Below, in pieces: positions 35,115-46,626 of a stretch of 64,000 bases of DNA. This DNA is from Pteria penguin (taxonomy: Eukaryota > Mollusca > Bivalvia > Pterioida > Pteriidae), in assembly GCA_035048485.1 (NCBI GenBank), contig CM068587.1, positions 55,113,501 through 55,177,500 of the forward strand, given 5' to 3'. The notes below the pieces were generated by a model, which saw only the letters and a list, made by a program, of their open reading frames with translations, had not been told where the DNA came from and did not search any database. Every line of letters starts with the position of its first letter. Within the stretch, counting starts at the first letter, position 1. Made by a program: the position numbers and the translations under genes.

Positions 35115-36305
35115 GCAGTATCAGGTGATACTAGTTGATCCCTGGCTGTCCATGGAGAGACTGCACGGCAGTAGGTCAGAGTTCTCCAGCTGCCCAAAAC
35201 GAGGATACTTGGCAACAGGTCATAGATCCGTATCTGCCCATAGTCAGGGTACTCGGTAACAGGTTATGGATCCCTAGCTGTCCATAGCCAGGGTGTCCGG
35301 CAACAGGTCCTAGATCCCTAGCTGTCTATAGCCGGGATGTCCGGCAACAGGTCATATATCCCTAGACGCCCAAAGTCAGGGTACTCGGTAACAGGTTATA
35401 GCTCCCTATCTGCCCACAGTCAGGGTACTCAGTAACAGGTTATAGATCCCTAGCTGCCCAAAGCCGGGGTACTCGGCAACAGGTCATATATCCCTAGCTG
35501 TCCATAGTCAGGATACTCGGCACAGGTCCTAGATTCCTATCTGCCCACAGTCAGGGTACTCGGTAACAGGTTATAGATCCCTAGCTGCCCAAAGCCGGGG
35601 TACTCGGCAACAGGTCATATATTCCTAGCTGTCCATAGTAAGGGTACTCGGCACAGGTCCTAGATTCCTATCTGCCCACAGTCAGGGTACTCAGTAACAG
35701 GTTATGGATCCCTAGCTGCCCAAAACCGGGGTATACGGCAACAGGTCATCGATCCCTAGCTGTCCATAGCCAGGATATACGGCAACAGATCACAGATCCC
35801 CAGTTGCCCATAGTCAGGGTGTTCGGCAACTGGTCCTAGATCCCTAACTGTCCATAGCCGGGCACTCGACAACAGGTCATATATCTCTAGCTGTCCATAG
35901 TCAGGGTACTCGGCACAGGTCCTAGATCCCTAGCTGTCCATAGCCGGGTTACTCGGCAACAGGTCATATATCCCTAGCTGTCCATAGTCAGGGTACTCGG
36001 CACAGGTCCCAGATTCCTATCTGCCCATAGCCAGGATACACGGCAACAGATCACAGATCCCCAGTTGCCCATAGCCAGTGTGTTAGGCAACTGGTCCTAG
36101 ATCCCTAAGTGTCCATAGTCAGGGTCCTCGGTACAGGTCATATATCCCTAACTGTCTATAGCTGGGGTATCCGGCAACGGGTCCTAAATTCTAGCTTCCC
36201 ATAGCCGGGGTACTCGGTAACGGATTATAGACTCCTAACTGCCCAAAGCTGGAGTATCCGGCAACAGGTCCTAAATCCTAACTGCCCATAGCCGGGGCAC
36301 AAAGC
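35115..36305. repeat. 45 bp minisatellite, about 26 copies
   Basis: The unit contains GATCCCTAGCTGTCCATAGC, CAGGGTACTCGG and CAACAGGTCATA. Copies vary in CATAG/CAAAG, GGTAACAGGTTATAG and small deletions (GGCACAGGTCC). A blocky pattern of unit types recurs, suggesting multi-unit duplication. A single diverged unit lies at 51449-51490. Confidence 0.95.
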
Positions 36306-37385
36306 AGCAAGTACAAATTTGATTAATGTACGGGATGTGAAGAATTCTCAAAAGGGTCGCTAAATTTCACACACACGACTGTACCATAGATGAAAAGGAC
36401 TGTGGGTGTTCGTATAGACAATGCCAAAAATGCTGTGGTCGTCACGAGCTCGATCTAAATATAGATTTTTTGGTCATGTTACCATTCCATTACAGTGTGA
36501 TATCTGTGACCTCATGCTATATAAAGAATTGGAATATTTAATTAACGAAAATCATGAATTAAACATCGCTCGTGCGTTTAGCACCACACGGACATAAATC
36601 ATGAGGAATATCAAACTAATAAGAAGTCAATCAAAAATTAATAATTTCCATATGAGTGAGCAGTCAGAAGCCTTAAAGAGACATGCCGCTACTAAGACAA
36701 ACATGGCCGCTCTTCCGTTTCCTGATTTTGACATGCAGGAGTTCAGATCAGGGTCAGATAAGCGTTTTAAGCGATGACATTTGTAAGCTATGAGATGCGA
36801 TAGACCGGATTATCAGAGGATTTGAATCGCGAGTTCAGCGAGTACCTTCTGTAGATGGCTGTATGTAATCGACTTTGTATGGGTATACCTGCTCATTATC
36901 ATGAAGGACAAATGATAAATATACGTTGATAAATACACCAAGACGGGCGTATGAAAATTAAGTTCCTCCAACAAAGGCGAGATTGCTAAGTAATGGAATT
37001 TGCATTGTGTGGAATAACAATGACTACAAAACAAAGAAGGCATGTAATGAATCAGAGATCATTATGGGGCATATTTGACAAGGTTCTTCACTTTTTGCTT
37101 TTTGTTTTCTCATTCTGGTGAAAATCATAAGACATTGACAATTCAGATAATCATAGGTTTTATCCAAAAATGATGACATGTTTACATGTAGGCCAATCAA
37201 AGAATTTAACGGTAAAGTGGAGATGAGTTTAGAAAATAATTTTCGTTTGGGTTAGGCACATTTGTATTCGTATATAACATGCTTAAGTTTAAAAAAAAAT
37301 TGTCTCATGTTTCACATTGAAGGATCACACACTTTAAGTAGTATATTGTATTGTGTTGTGTGTATTAGTATTCTGTATTGGTTCT
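36306..37385. other. Unassigned AT-rich DNA
   Basis: No gene or RNA recognised. Confidence 0.5.
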
Positions 37386-37397
37386 ATTACACAAAAA

Positions 37398-38120
37398 TAA
37401 GTCTAAAAGGTGGTGCTACTGTACCGGGTCACCAAGTCTGTATATCCACTCTAAAAGGTGGTGCTACTGTAACGGACCACCACGTCTGTGTATCTGTTCT
37501 AAAAAGTTGTGCTACTGTACCGAGTCACGAAGTCCCTGTATCCACTCTAAAAGGTGGCGCTACTGTACCGAGTCACCAAGTCCGTGTATCCACTCTAAAA
37601 GGTGGTGCTACTGTACCGGGTCACCAAGTCCGTGTATCCACTCTAAAAGGTGGTGCTACTGTAACGGGCCACCAAGTCCGTGTATCCACTCTAAAAGATG
37701 GTGCTACTGTACCGGGTCACCAAGTCCGTGTATCCACTCTAAAAGGTGGTGCTACTGTAACGGGCCACCAAGTCCGTGTATCCACTCTAAAAGATGGTGC
37801 TACTGTACCGGGTCACCAAGTCCGTGTATCCACTCTAAAAGATGGTGCTACTGTACCGGGCCACAAAGTCTGTGTATCCACTCTAAAAGGTGGTGCTACT
37901 GTACCGGGTCACCAAGTCCGTGTATCCACTCTGAAAGGTGGTGCTACTGTACCGGGTCACCAAGTCCGTGTATCCACTCTAAAAGGTGGCGCTACTGTGC
38001 GAGGCCACAAAGTCCGTGTATCCACTCTAAAAGGTGGTGCTACTGTACCGGATCACCAAGTCCGTGTATCCACTCTAAAAGGTGGCGCTACTGTGCGGGG
38101 CCACAAAGTCCGTGTATCGC
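37398..38120. repeat. 48 bp minisatellite, 15 copies
   Basis: The unit runs GGTGGTGCTACTGTACCGGG, TCACCAAGTCCGTGTATCCA, CTCTAAAA. Units alternate between GTACCGGGTCACCAAG, GTAACGGGCCACCAAG and GTRCGRGGCCACAAAG. Since the unit is 16 codons, two + frames stay open (37262-38155 and 37378-38163), reading GATVPGHQVRVSTLKG or CYCTGSPSPCIHSKRW per unit. I regard both as repeat artefacts: the upstream part of the frame has no recognisable start context or domain. Confidence 0.95.
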
Positions 38121-38305
38121 GATCACTGAGTATTTCTGGAGACATTGTCATGTAACAGAATGATAATAGGAACATCTTAGAATATAACAAAAGTAAATTT
38201 AAAATAGAATGAAAAGTTTTGCTATAAAGGCATGCATGATCACAAAATATAAAAGAGACACTTCAGTATTTCTGAGAGATACAGCTCTTTGAAAATCATT
38301 TCTCC

Positions 38306-38480
38306 CATTGACCCTTTCCTTGTTTTTGCGGGACTAACATTTTGGTTAGCAAAATGAAAACCATTCGCACAAAATGACGTCAGAGACAATAAATTTTTAT
38401 GACGTCAAACATTTTACGTAAAACGATATCATTTGCCAACCAAAATGTTAGTCGCACAATAACAGTGTGAGGGTCAATAG
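38306..38480. mobile_element. Palindromic MITE, ACTAACATTTTGGTTRGC arms
   Basis: Left CATTGACCCTTTCCTTGTTT then GACTAACATTTTGGTTAGCA; the right is its inverted counterpart (CCAACCAAAATGTTAGTC then AACAGTGTGAGGGTCAATAG). The centre has two TGACGTCA octamers. No coding content. Confidence 0.85.
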
Positions 38481-38502
38481 AGTTTCCGTTCTTAGCTATT
38501 TT

Positions 38503-38666
38503 AATAGACTTTTTCCCGATTTTAAATGATGTAAGGGGCCAAATACAGGACAAACCACATGAAGTTAATGCTTGGTTTGTGACGTCACAGTACTATGTGC
38601 CTAATTTGAGCGATAACACTTCATTTGCTATTACATGATGTAAAATCGAAAAAAAAGTTTGTAGAC
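38503..38666. mobile_element. AATAGAC-type MITE, diverged
   Basis: Left AATAGACTTTTTCCCGATTT plus TAAATGATGTAA, matched by the reverse complement of TTACATGATGTAAAATCGAA plus AAAAAAGTTTGTAGAC. The centre is TTTGTGACGTCACAGTAC. Confidence 0.7.
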
Positions 38667-38677
38667 CCTTTCAAGTT

Positions 38678-38880
38678 AATAGACGATCTTCATATTTTAC
38701 ATGATATAAGCAGCCCAAGACCCGATATGTTACTTTTTGCCGGAGTTTTCATTGTGACGTAAAGAACTAGATAGTGACGTCACAATTTAAGCAATAAAGT
38801 CAAAATAAAAATCCCGGCAAAGAGTTGCATCTCGGGTCTTGGGCCACTTATATCATGTAAAATATGAAGATCGTCTATTG
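38678..38880. mobile_element. AATAGAC-type MITE, full length 203 bp
   Basis: AATAGACGATCTTCATATTT plus TACATGATATAAG is inverted at the right end with only minor changes. The inner arms CCCAAGACCCGA and TCGGGTCTTGGG also pair. The centre holds TAGTGACGTCACAATTT. It is the probable parent of the 62 bp derivative at 23019. Confidence 0.9.
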
Positions 38881-40254
38881 CGTGACTAACGGGGGGAAGA
38901 ATAATAATGTTTCCCGTAAACTTTGTGACGTCATAATGTTATATTGATTGTATCTTACGTAATTTTTTGAGAAGTGGTGATATCCTCTCCAAAACGGCAG
39001 TCCCGCAGTTCACGTGAAAAGATCTATTCTATAACAAAGGTTGATATTTGTCACAGTTCTTTTGTAATTGATTCTTTAAGTACTATTATCTTTACTTGCG
39101 ACAGAGTGAATATATAAATATATATTGAACAATCCTGTTGGTAACATTAGAAATGAAAAATAAAAAACAAAACAAAATACCCCCCCCCCCCCCCCAAAAA
39201 AAACCCAAACAAACAAACAAACGAACCGCCAGTTTGCGGGTGTACGGGTCTGGTTATTCAGGACATTTGTCTTTATGAACTATTGTTGTCATTCGGCACT
39301 CCTCGACATTTACTTCTTCGTTTGGAGGAAAAGCGCGAGGTAGTTCCGAAGGTGTTGCTTTATATAATTACAAATGACGTCAATGATAACGATCTATGAC
39401 GTCATTGACAAAAGCTGCATGATATGGTATAAAACCTTGATGCAAATAATGGATGAAATGTCCCAAAACATGAGTATTTTTCATTTTTGTAACACAAAAC
39501 GTAAACCTAAAGCACAAAAATGCGACATTTCTTATCTATTTATCACATAATGTGGTAAAACCTCTTGGTAATATCTTTACAGAGCTATTTCGGCAATCAA
39601 CATATTCAAGTTACATGTTATATAAAACCAGTGCTTTGGCAAAGAGAAAACAACAGTTCCTGGCATGTTGTTTGTTGCTGATTGCCAATAGAACATCGGA
39701 AACCCCTGTAACCTTGCAGCCTCTGATCCGGGGAAACCTCGTGTTTGCTGATATGGAAGAAATGTTTGCTAGCACTTTTAAGACATGTTCATTCAGCCCG
39801 TTCCATTGATAATTACTGTTAATGATTCGTAAATGCCTACCTCTGGCAATGCGCTGATGTTGCCGTAATCAATTAATAGCAAGCGATCTGCTTGAGATAC
39901 ACGGTTATAGAGATTAGGCGATGTCTACGTGTAGATACAAATTATACAGTTAAAACAGAAGATATGGGTGTATATATTCAAAATGGTGTATATTTCAAAT
40001 GATGTCGGATTTCTTTCTTTTCATTTTCAGATATCTGAATTTTTAAAATTTCTTAAATTGTAGGCTTTCCCAACCTACTAACGTCCGCGCTCCATCCGAT
40101 GTTTATTGCCTACTTCTTTAGCTGTAGGGCCACTGATGAGGGTTTTATTATCCGAATCATGCATGCATCGTCCGTATTGGTAATTTTACTTTGTATTTTA
40201 GAGTGGTCCGCCGGACTGATGAATTCATATTACATTACATAAACATTACAATAT
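38881..40254. other. Unassigned DNA with a C-run/A-run junction and paired CRE motifs
   Basis: A poly-C run joined to poly-A lies at about 39180-39204. AAATGACGTCAATG and TATGACGTCATTG occur as an inverted pair at about 39372-39405. The 85-codon frame at 39552-39809 has no recognisable domain. Confidence 0.45.
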
Positions 40255-40302
40255 ACAGGTGCCGCCACCTATCCTGTGAATAAATCTTGGTGAGTTCTGA
40301 AA

Positions 40303-40338
<36 letters not shown>

Positions 40339-40345
40339 CATCATC

Positions 40346-40415
<70 letters not shown>
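40303..40415. repeat. (TTA)n microsatellite
   Basis: More than 35 TTA units, broken once by TCATCATCA. Confidence 0.97.
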
Positions 40416-40500
40416 CCAAGGACTATATATGATATTATAGTAGAGAAATACGAAAAGTATATCCTGCCATATCCATATCCATCGATGGACCCCTTGGGGG

Positions 40501-41037
40501 TTATGTCACGGTGTCATTCACCAACAATGTACCACAATGGACATTCATGGTCCCCTGGTGCTATGTCACCACGTCACTCACCAACAATGTACCACGGTGG
40601 GCATTCATGGTCCCCTGGTGCTATGTCACCACGTCACTCACCAACAATGTACCACGGTGGGCATTCATGGTCCCCTGGTGCTATGTCACCACGTCACTCA
40701 ACAACAATGTACCACGGTGGGCATTCATGGTCCCCTGGTGCTATGTCACCACGTCACTCAACAACAATGTACCACGGTGGGCATTCATGGTCCCCTGATG
40801 CTATGTGACCACGTCACTCACCAACAATGTACCACGGTGGACATTCATGGTCCCCTGGTGCTATGTGACCACGTCACTCACCAACAATGTACCACGGTGG
40901 ACATTCATGGTCCCCTGGGATTATGTCACGGTATCACTCAACAACAATGTACCACAGTGGACATTCATGGTCCCCTGGTGCTATGTGACCACGTCACTCA
41001 CCAACAATGTACCACGGGAGACATTCATAGTCCCCTG
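40501..41037. repeat. 60 bp minisatellite, 9 copies, derived from a dispersed repeat
   Basis: The unit is exactly 60 bp and contains CCAACAATGTACCACGGTGG, GCATTCATGGTCCCCTGGTG and CTATGTCACCACGTCACT. A single-copy homologue lies at 51046-51107 (ACAACAATGTACCAAAGTGG then ACATTCACGGACCCCTGAA). The open frames across the array are artefacts of the 20-codon period. Confidence 0.95.
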
Positions 41038-41135
41038 AAGATCAGAGATAGATGATCAGTGATAACAGGTGCATATGAACTTTAAACGTCTCCTGTTTGG
41101 CCCGCCACACCCGCCATTAATGAGTAAGCACCATA
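41038..41135 (-). mobile_element. Fragment of the dispersed repeat
   Basis: AGATAGATGATCAGTGATAA and then CTCCTGTTTGGCCCGCCACA plus CCCGCCATTAATGAGTAAGC correspond to the complement of the element at 20881. It directly follows the 60 bp array, consistent with the array having grown inside this element. Confidence 0.7.
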
Positions 41136-41494
41136 GATGGAACAGGTATTGTTAATACTAACGCACGTGACACATGCTGCCCATCTACCAAAACATACTG
41201 CAATATTCAGTTATATGGCAAACAAATATTGCGTGATGGAGTAGATTACTTTTAGGTTGTGAAAAACAACAAAATGCGCATGTCCATCTCATTATCTAGA
41301 ATTTCCAGTAATTAGGATTTAAATTGCGCTATAACGCAAACCAAAGTAAATGTTCTGTTATATGTATGAATACGTTTTCGTACAGATAGGAACAGATAGG
41401 AAACAAATGGTAAACTTTACGCGCCTCGTTCCTGTGGTCTTAAAAGATTGTAATAAGTTTAATTACTATGTAGGTATTATTCATCCTGTAATAT

Positions 41495-41683
41495 CAGTGG
41501 CGGATTTAGAGAGACCCCTCCCCTTTTTTTCTTGTCACAAATTTACAAAGCATATTTAGGTAATAAGAAAACCTTTTAGTAAAATTCCAGGTTTGGTACA
41601 AAAAATGGTTGAGTATTTTGGCCAATACTTGACTTTCACATGTGCATTCCCCTTCACTTTCGGAAATCCTGGATCAGCCACTG
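41495..41683. mobile_element. hAT5-like MITE with 5 bp duplication AATAT
   Basis: Left CAGTGGCGGATTTAGAGAG, right reverse complement CAGTGGCTGATCCAGGATTT. AATAT is present on both sides (41490-41494 and 41684-41688). The interior matches the copy at 48962 (for example ACTTGACTTTCACATGTGCA against ACTTGACTTTCATATGTGCA). Confidence 0.93.
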
Positions 41684-42097
41684 AATATCATTTTTAACAT
41701 GCAGTAGAATGAAATCAATCGGAATATAAATTTTACTGAGCAATACTTTCTCAAATCTAGTCACCAAAGCTAATCACGTGCATGTTCTGCGGTGTGTACA
41801 TAAAAAGCAACATATGTAAATCCATGTGACCTTCTCCTGACTTTCTTCAGGGTCATGACCTGAAAAACACATGTGACGTCTTAACTCCATTTCCTGGATT
41901 TACAAAGCAAACAATAGCGGATTTAGCGGGTTAACTTGCTTGCACTAAGAATTTAATTGAATAAAAATCTCTCCAGGTTTTGCGACGCGGTAAGCACGTG
42001 ATCCGCTTGTAGTCCGTCGTGCATACGTATACCAATACATTCAACTTGCCGTCACTGGAGCAGAAAAATACACCGCCCCTCGGGAGGATTACATTAC

Positions 42098-42290
42098 CGA
42101 GGCGGATCCAGAATTTCAACTAGAAAGTTCTTTTCCGGAGGGACTAGCATTTTCTGGAATGAAGTCTATTATACACACTGAGATGTTTGAATGAGCTGAG
42201 TTTTGAAAGCTGACAGGAGAAATAGGGGCGTTATGACACCCAGATAATCTTCTCTTGATACCCCCTCCCTTTTCCCTGAATATGCCACTG
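42098..42290. mobile_element. Possible hAT5-like MITE
   Basis: Left CGAGGCGGATCCAGAATTTC; right reverse complement CAGTGGCATATTCAGGG. The ends match less well than in other copies and no duplication is seen, so this may be two relic ends. Confidence 0.45.
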
Positions 42291-43900
42291 AAATACAGCC
42301 TCGTGCATTAACATATCCCCATGAATGCACTTTTTCAATTTGATCTTCACAAGGCGTTCGTTGTTTTCCTTGTTATTATATTGGCATATAATGATACCCA
42401 AGGATGAAGAGTATAAATAGATCAAGCAGTAAAACAAAATCATTCGGAATATCTTCTCTTCTTCTTTCGTTTTGATTGAATTTAACTTCCTTCTCATAGA
42501 TAGTATGTCCTTGGATCTAATTAATACCTATTGACAACTATCATCGTGTATCTGTGTAATGATTCTATTTGTTTGTCTTAGGTCGCTTCCAGCGCTAGGC
42601 GTGTCTACAGGGACCAACCATCTGTCTTCAAAACACATAGAACATCAGCAGACATATTAATGGCACCGGAGACAAAATAATCCTAACTATGTTTATGTGT
42701 ACAAACAACCATGTAGCATTGGCTTTAATAGGCAAGTATGTAACGATCGCAAATCCGGAAGGGGATGACTTGCGATGTTGTCATTACGTTGTCAGATAAA
42801 AACAAACAAACATAAAAGAAGAAAAAACCAAAAAAAAAAAAAAACCAAAGAAACAAAAAAAAAACAAAAACAAAAACAAAACAAAACCAAAAACAAAACA
42901 AAACAAAAACCCAAAAAAAACCCCAAAAAACAAAAACAAAACAAAAACCCCAAAATACAAAAATAAATATAAAAAACCTCTCCTCCAGAATTACCTTCGA
43001 GAAGATCTGACAGGTAGCAAATACGTCTCCAGTTTCACCAGTAGGGAACTCATTGCGGTACATTTTTATTTTGGTTCATGGCTCCTCGCCACTAATACCA
43101 TTATCATATTGCTGATGGAATTGTCATCTTATCATCAGCAACCCCCCCCCCCATTCCCTTCCACCCACCCAAGCGCTCTTCATTGTTATTTGATTATAAC
43201 TTTATTTGGAAAGACGAACGAACATATCATATGCTACACAGTGTAGAGACACCCAGTTAGTATAATACATTTGAAGTACAAACTATAAAGCCACTTTTAG
43301 GTGTTTAGACTGACTTTAAAGCCTTTTTCGCATTGACGTAACTCCGTAATGATTTTCAACTAGCAATTTTTTTTAAGCAACTAGCAATATTTTGATAATA
43401 TCTTTGAATGCCTTTAGACAGCACCGTTTTATTTACAATGGTTCATTTAAACATTTATAATGTTAACAACTGAAAAGATCAGTACAAGGAATGCCCAAGC
43501 GAGATCATCCACGGTGCTGAAAGTGCAGAAACATTTTCAGACCGCCCATGGGTTGGTGATAATGAGTATAAATAACCCATGCTTTAAGTTTTAGTGTAGC
43601 TTTTTACCTTTCGTACACCTTGTTGCCTACCAGGTTCCTGTAGATAAATGTCATATACCTAAAAAGAATATCAGAAGCGAATCAAGGGGAGGTTCAGAGG
43701 GAGGGTCGAATTTAATCTTTCTGTACACTTTGTTGCCAAAAACTTTTTGCTGATAACAGCAGTAATGTCAGTAGTGAATCGGGGAAAGGGTGTCATATGC
43801 TCTCAGATACCAAACCGTCATTAATATCCATTAAAACATTTACCTGATTTCTTTTATTATATTGATCCGGGAACAAGCAAACTCCACAGTCTCGGAATAC
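42291..43900. other. AT-rich DNA with an A-rich tract and a C-run
   Basis: 42805-42970 is a low-complexity (CAAAA)n-like tract; open frames there on both strands are artefacts. A C-run lies at 43141-43153. At about 43668 and 43775, AGCGAATCAAGGGGAGG and AGTGAATCGGGGAAAGG may be old transposon ends. Confidence 0.5.
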
Positions 43901-43904
43901 GCCT

Positions 43905-43968
43905 AGCTCCCTGGATAAATCTCCGTCCCGAAGATCGTGGTTCGAATACCGCCTATCTCAAGATACAT
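43905..43968 (+). mobile_element. tRNA-like SINE head relic
   Basis: CGCCTAGCTCCCTGGATAAA then GATCGTGGTTCGAATACCGC, with a recognisable B-box. Confidence 0.45.
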
Positions 43969-44147
43969 ATTGGCATGCAAACCTAACTCCCTTGGAAGGG
44001 TAAGTTCGTGTTTTGTCAAACTTTTATTCAGCAATGCTTTGAACACGCATCGCCGCCAAATACGAGAAATGACCTTAGTTTGTCGTAAAGCAATCATTAA
44101 AAAATACTGGATCAGAAAAGTTATTCATTTCGAAATAGAATCCCAAT

Positions 44148-44171
44148 TTGCACCGTTGGATCCGCGCCTGA
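44148..44171. mobile_element. Right end of a hAT5-like MITE
   Basis: CCGTTGGATCCGCGCCTG; reverse complement CAGGCGCGGATCCAACGG. The left end was not identified. Confidence 0.5.
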
Positions 44172-45015
44172 ATTTATAATTCATATTTTTGCCTCCAGTG
44201 CACCGTATGGCTTACCTGTTGCTGCTGATAGCAACATTGTACCAGATGCAAATCTTAATCTCTGGGTGTCGAATAGGTCGCTAACAATTGTATCTAAACA
44301 CATGCTACATCCTACAAATAGCAGATAGATAATAAAGAACGGCTATCTCAGAAATATCAAGGACTGAAGCAACATATTTCATTACTATCATAAAGCGTAT
44401 AAAAATCCTGGAATGCTGTAGATTGTAACATGCTATTCAAAGTGTTTGAAACAATGTTGATTTATAATATTCCTAGAGATGAAAAACTGTAAAATATTGC
44501 AAACGTTCGCTACGGAATTTTATTACCAATAAAAAGTGCGTTTGAATCTTCAAAATTCTATTTCAGAACAAACTCGGGGTTAATTGGATAAAAATGTCTA
44601 ATTCTGATGAAATTGATCACCCTGTTATCAGTAGATAGACTTCGTATGCCTCATTAGTATCTTCATAAATAACAAAAATATTTGAAAATGAAAAACGCAA
44701 CCTTCGCATTAAATAATAATTACAAGAGCGATGTTTGGCACCGGAGCTTTTGGCTTGTTTTCCATGAAATGCGATCCTTGGAATATGGATGCAATTAGAT
44801 CCGTGCTTAAAAGAAAATTAATGAACATTCTGACTGCGAATTAATGAGAAAGGACATGTTTTATTCTCCCGAGAATTGTGAAAATGGCGAGCTGATAAGG
44901 AAGTAAAATAAGAACGAATGAATGGTTATCCGCGGAGGACTTGAATCGATGTAAAGTACGCATATGATGTTACTCTTCCTTGGCATTCACAGAAACGTTA
45001 ATGGATGCTTGGAGA
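44172..45015. other. Unassigned AT-rich DNA
   Basis: No gene or repeat recognised. Confidence 0.5.
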
Positions 45016-45124
45016 TGTGAACGCTAAGCATCTTCTGTTTAGCTAGCCATACCAGCCACGTATACCGACACAAGCCGGACCAAACATACAATGCTTCAGC
45101 ACTGCACTGAATAAAATCCCGACA

Positions 45125-45294
45125 TAATGTCGAGAGGGGGTACACTCCAATGAATTTTGCGAGGGTCGGTCCCCCTATATTTTTGGAATTAAATTGTATA
45201 ATTTATTTTACATCGAAAAATAACAAGAAAAGTAATTTTCGCAGAATCCCATGGTGGACCCAGACCCTGCTCCGTGTCTTTGGATCCGCACATG
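45125..45294. mobile_element. hAT5-like MITE, left end damaged
   Basis: The right end is TTTGGATCCGCACATG. The interior shares TCGAAAAATAACAAGAAAAG and AATTTTCGCAGAAT with the copy at 23223. The left terminus cannot be recognised. A relic of the dispersed repeat (AAGCATCTTCTGTTTAGC) lies just upstream at about 45025. Confidence 0.7.
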
Positions 45295-45300
45295 AAATAA

Positions 45301-46354
45301 CATACTTTGTTTATTCATTTACAATAGTTAAAAGCGTTACGAACTATCTCATGGTAGTTGATTCTTACGGAAGGTGACGATGATATATTGAAGATTTTTC
45401 TTGACCAGAATGTCTTGGTTTCGATTCTTACATGAGCCATGGTCTTGTCAGAAATACCTCCAATTTCATGATTATATTGCCAGGTTTGACGTTAAGTCCA
45501 GGGTTTGGGGTTTTTGGGGTTTTTGGGGTTTTTTTGGGGGGGGGGTTGATTTAATAAAATATATGTTATATTAGTATGTATTCTAAACGCATATTATACT
45601 TATTTCATTCCAGTCAAATAGTGAGATGAACAGTAACCAGCAGTCAAATTGACCTGCCATTCACGTTTTGAGCAGTATGACCACATCCGTTCATCATTAG
45701 TTGTTCATAACGACACTGACTAGTAGGTGATAATATGAACAAAATGCCGAGACGATAAGGGACGTGACAATTGTTCAAAACAACAAGCAAAAGAAATCGT
45801 TATATGAATTACGCATTATAAGCAGAAACACAGAGAATTAACCTTCACTTTTAAAGCTCAGTAACAGCTCTGATAAATAGAATAATTATCCACACCTGAT
45901 TTATTCGTCGATTCTAGTTCTAAGTAATTCTAGCAATAAAGAATACACGTTTCAGAAAACTTGATCTGCTTCATAGAAATTCTTCGACAATTTCTATTAT
46001 CAAGTGATCAAGCAGAAGCGCCAACAACTTGTAACGCATATGACTTAAGTGAACATAAATTCGTTCCGCATACCGGCTATAATTGCGAATGTATCCCTTG
46101 TGCCTCGTACAGCAAGCATTCAAAGCATGGATACAACGCGAAACGAGTGTTCGGGGGACACTAGCCAATCTACACCGGTGTTTCTGGCAATATTCATCAT
46201 ACATCTGGGAATTTGATAAAGAATCCAGTGTTTGTAACCATTCGAGTCATAACATACGTTATGCAATGTCAGGTATATGTCAATAAAATGTAAGTAAAGT
46301 AGATAAAGTTATCACTCTTTAATCGACATTTGCCTTTACATAAATACGCCATTC
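45301..46354. other. Unassigned DNA with a G/T-rich tract and one weak ORF
   Basis: TTTTTGGGG repeats followed by a G-run lie at 45505-45547. A + frame at 45961-46164 reads a Cys-containing peptide (motif GYNCECIPCAS) that I cannot identify. A minus frame over the same DNA is equally open, so coding is unproven. Confidence 0.35.
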
Positions 46355-46626
46355 ATACAGAATCGCAGTGGGTATCGGAATAAACAGAGTGGAGACGAAT
46401 TGTCTATAGGACGAAATGACTATTTTGCGAGCGTCAATCGTAGGTTGTATTTAGGTCATATAAACTCCAAAAGCAGTACTAAATGGGCCCATATATGAAA
46501 ATATCTAAAGCAGTCATTAAAAAAAAAACAAAAACAAAAAACAGCTCAATGACGATTTCCCTATAAGCTTTATAGTACCCGTTAGTGTTAGTGGATTAAT
46601 ACCATAAGATTTTTCAAATAAAAATT
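46355..46626. repeat. Direct duplication, copy 1 (no insertion)
   Basis: A 272 bp segment from ATACAGAATCGCAGTGGGTA to TTTTTCAAATAAAAAT, repeated immediately downstream. This copy reads GACGAATTGTCTATAGG without interruption at 46395-46411. Confidence 0.93.

Noticed and set aside
37262..38155. 297-codon plus-strand frame
   Set aside because: Built from the 48 bp minisatellite; a second frame is equally open and no domain or splice context supports it.
40287..41055. Overlapping 172-173 codon frames
   Set aside because: They span a (TTA)n run and the 60 bp minisatellite; all are periodic artefacts.
45505..45547. Telomere-like TTTTTGGGG repeats
   Set aside because: Only a few irregular units ending in a G-run, not the TTAGGG expected for a mollusc, and at an internal position.
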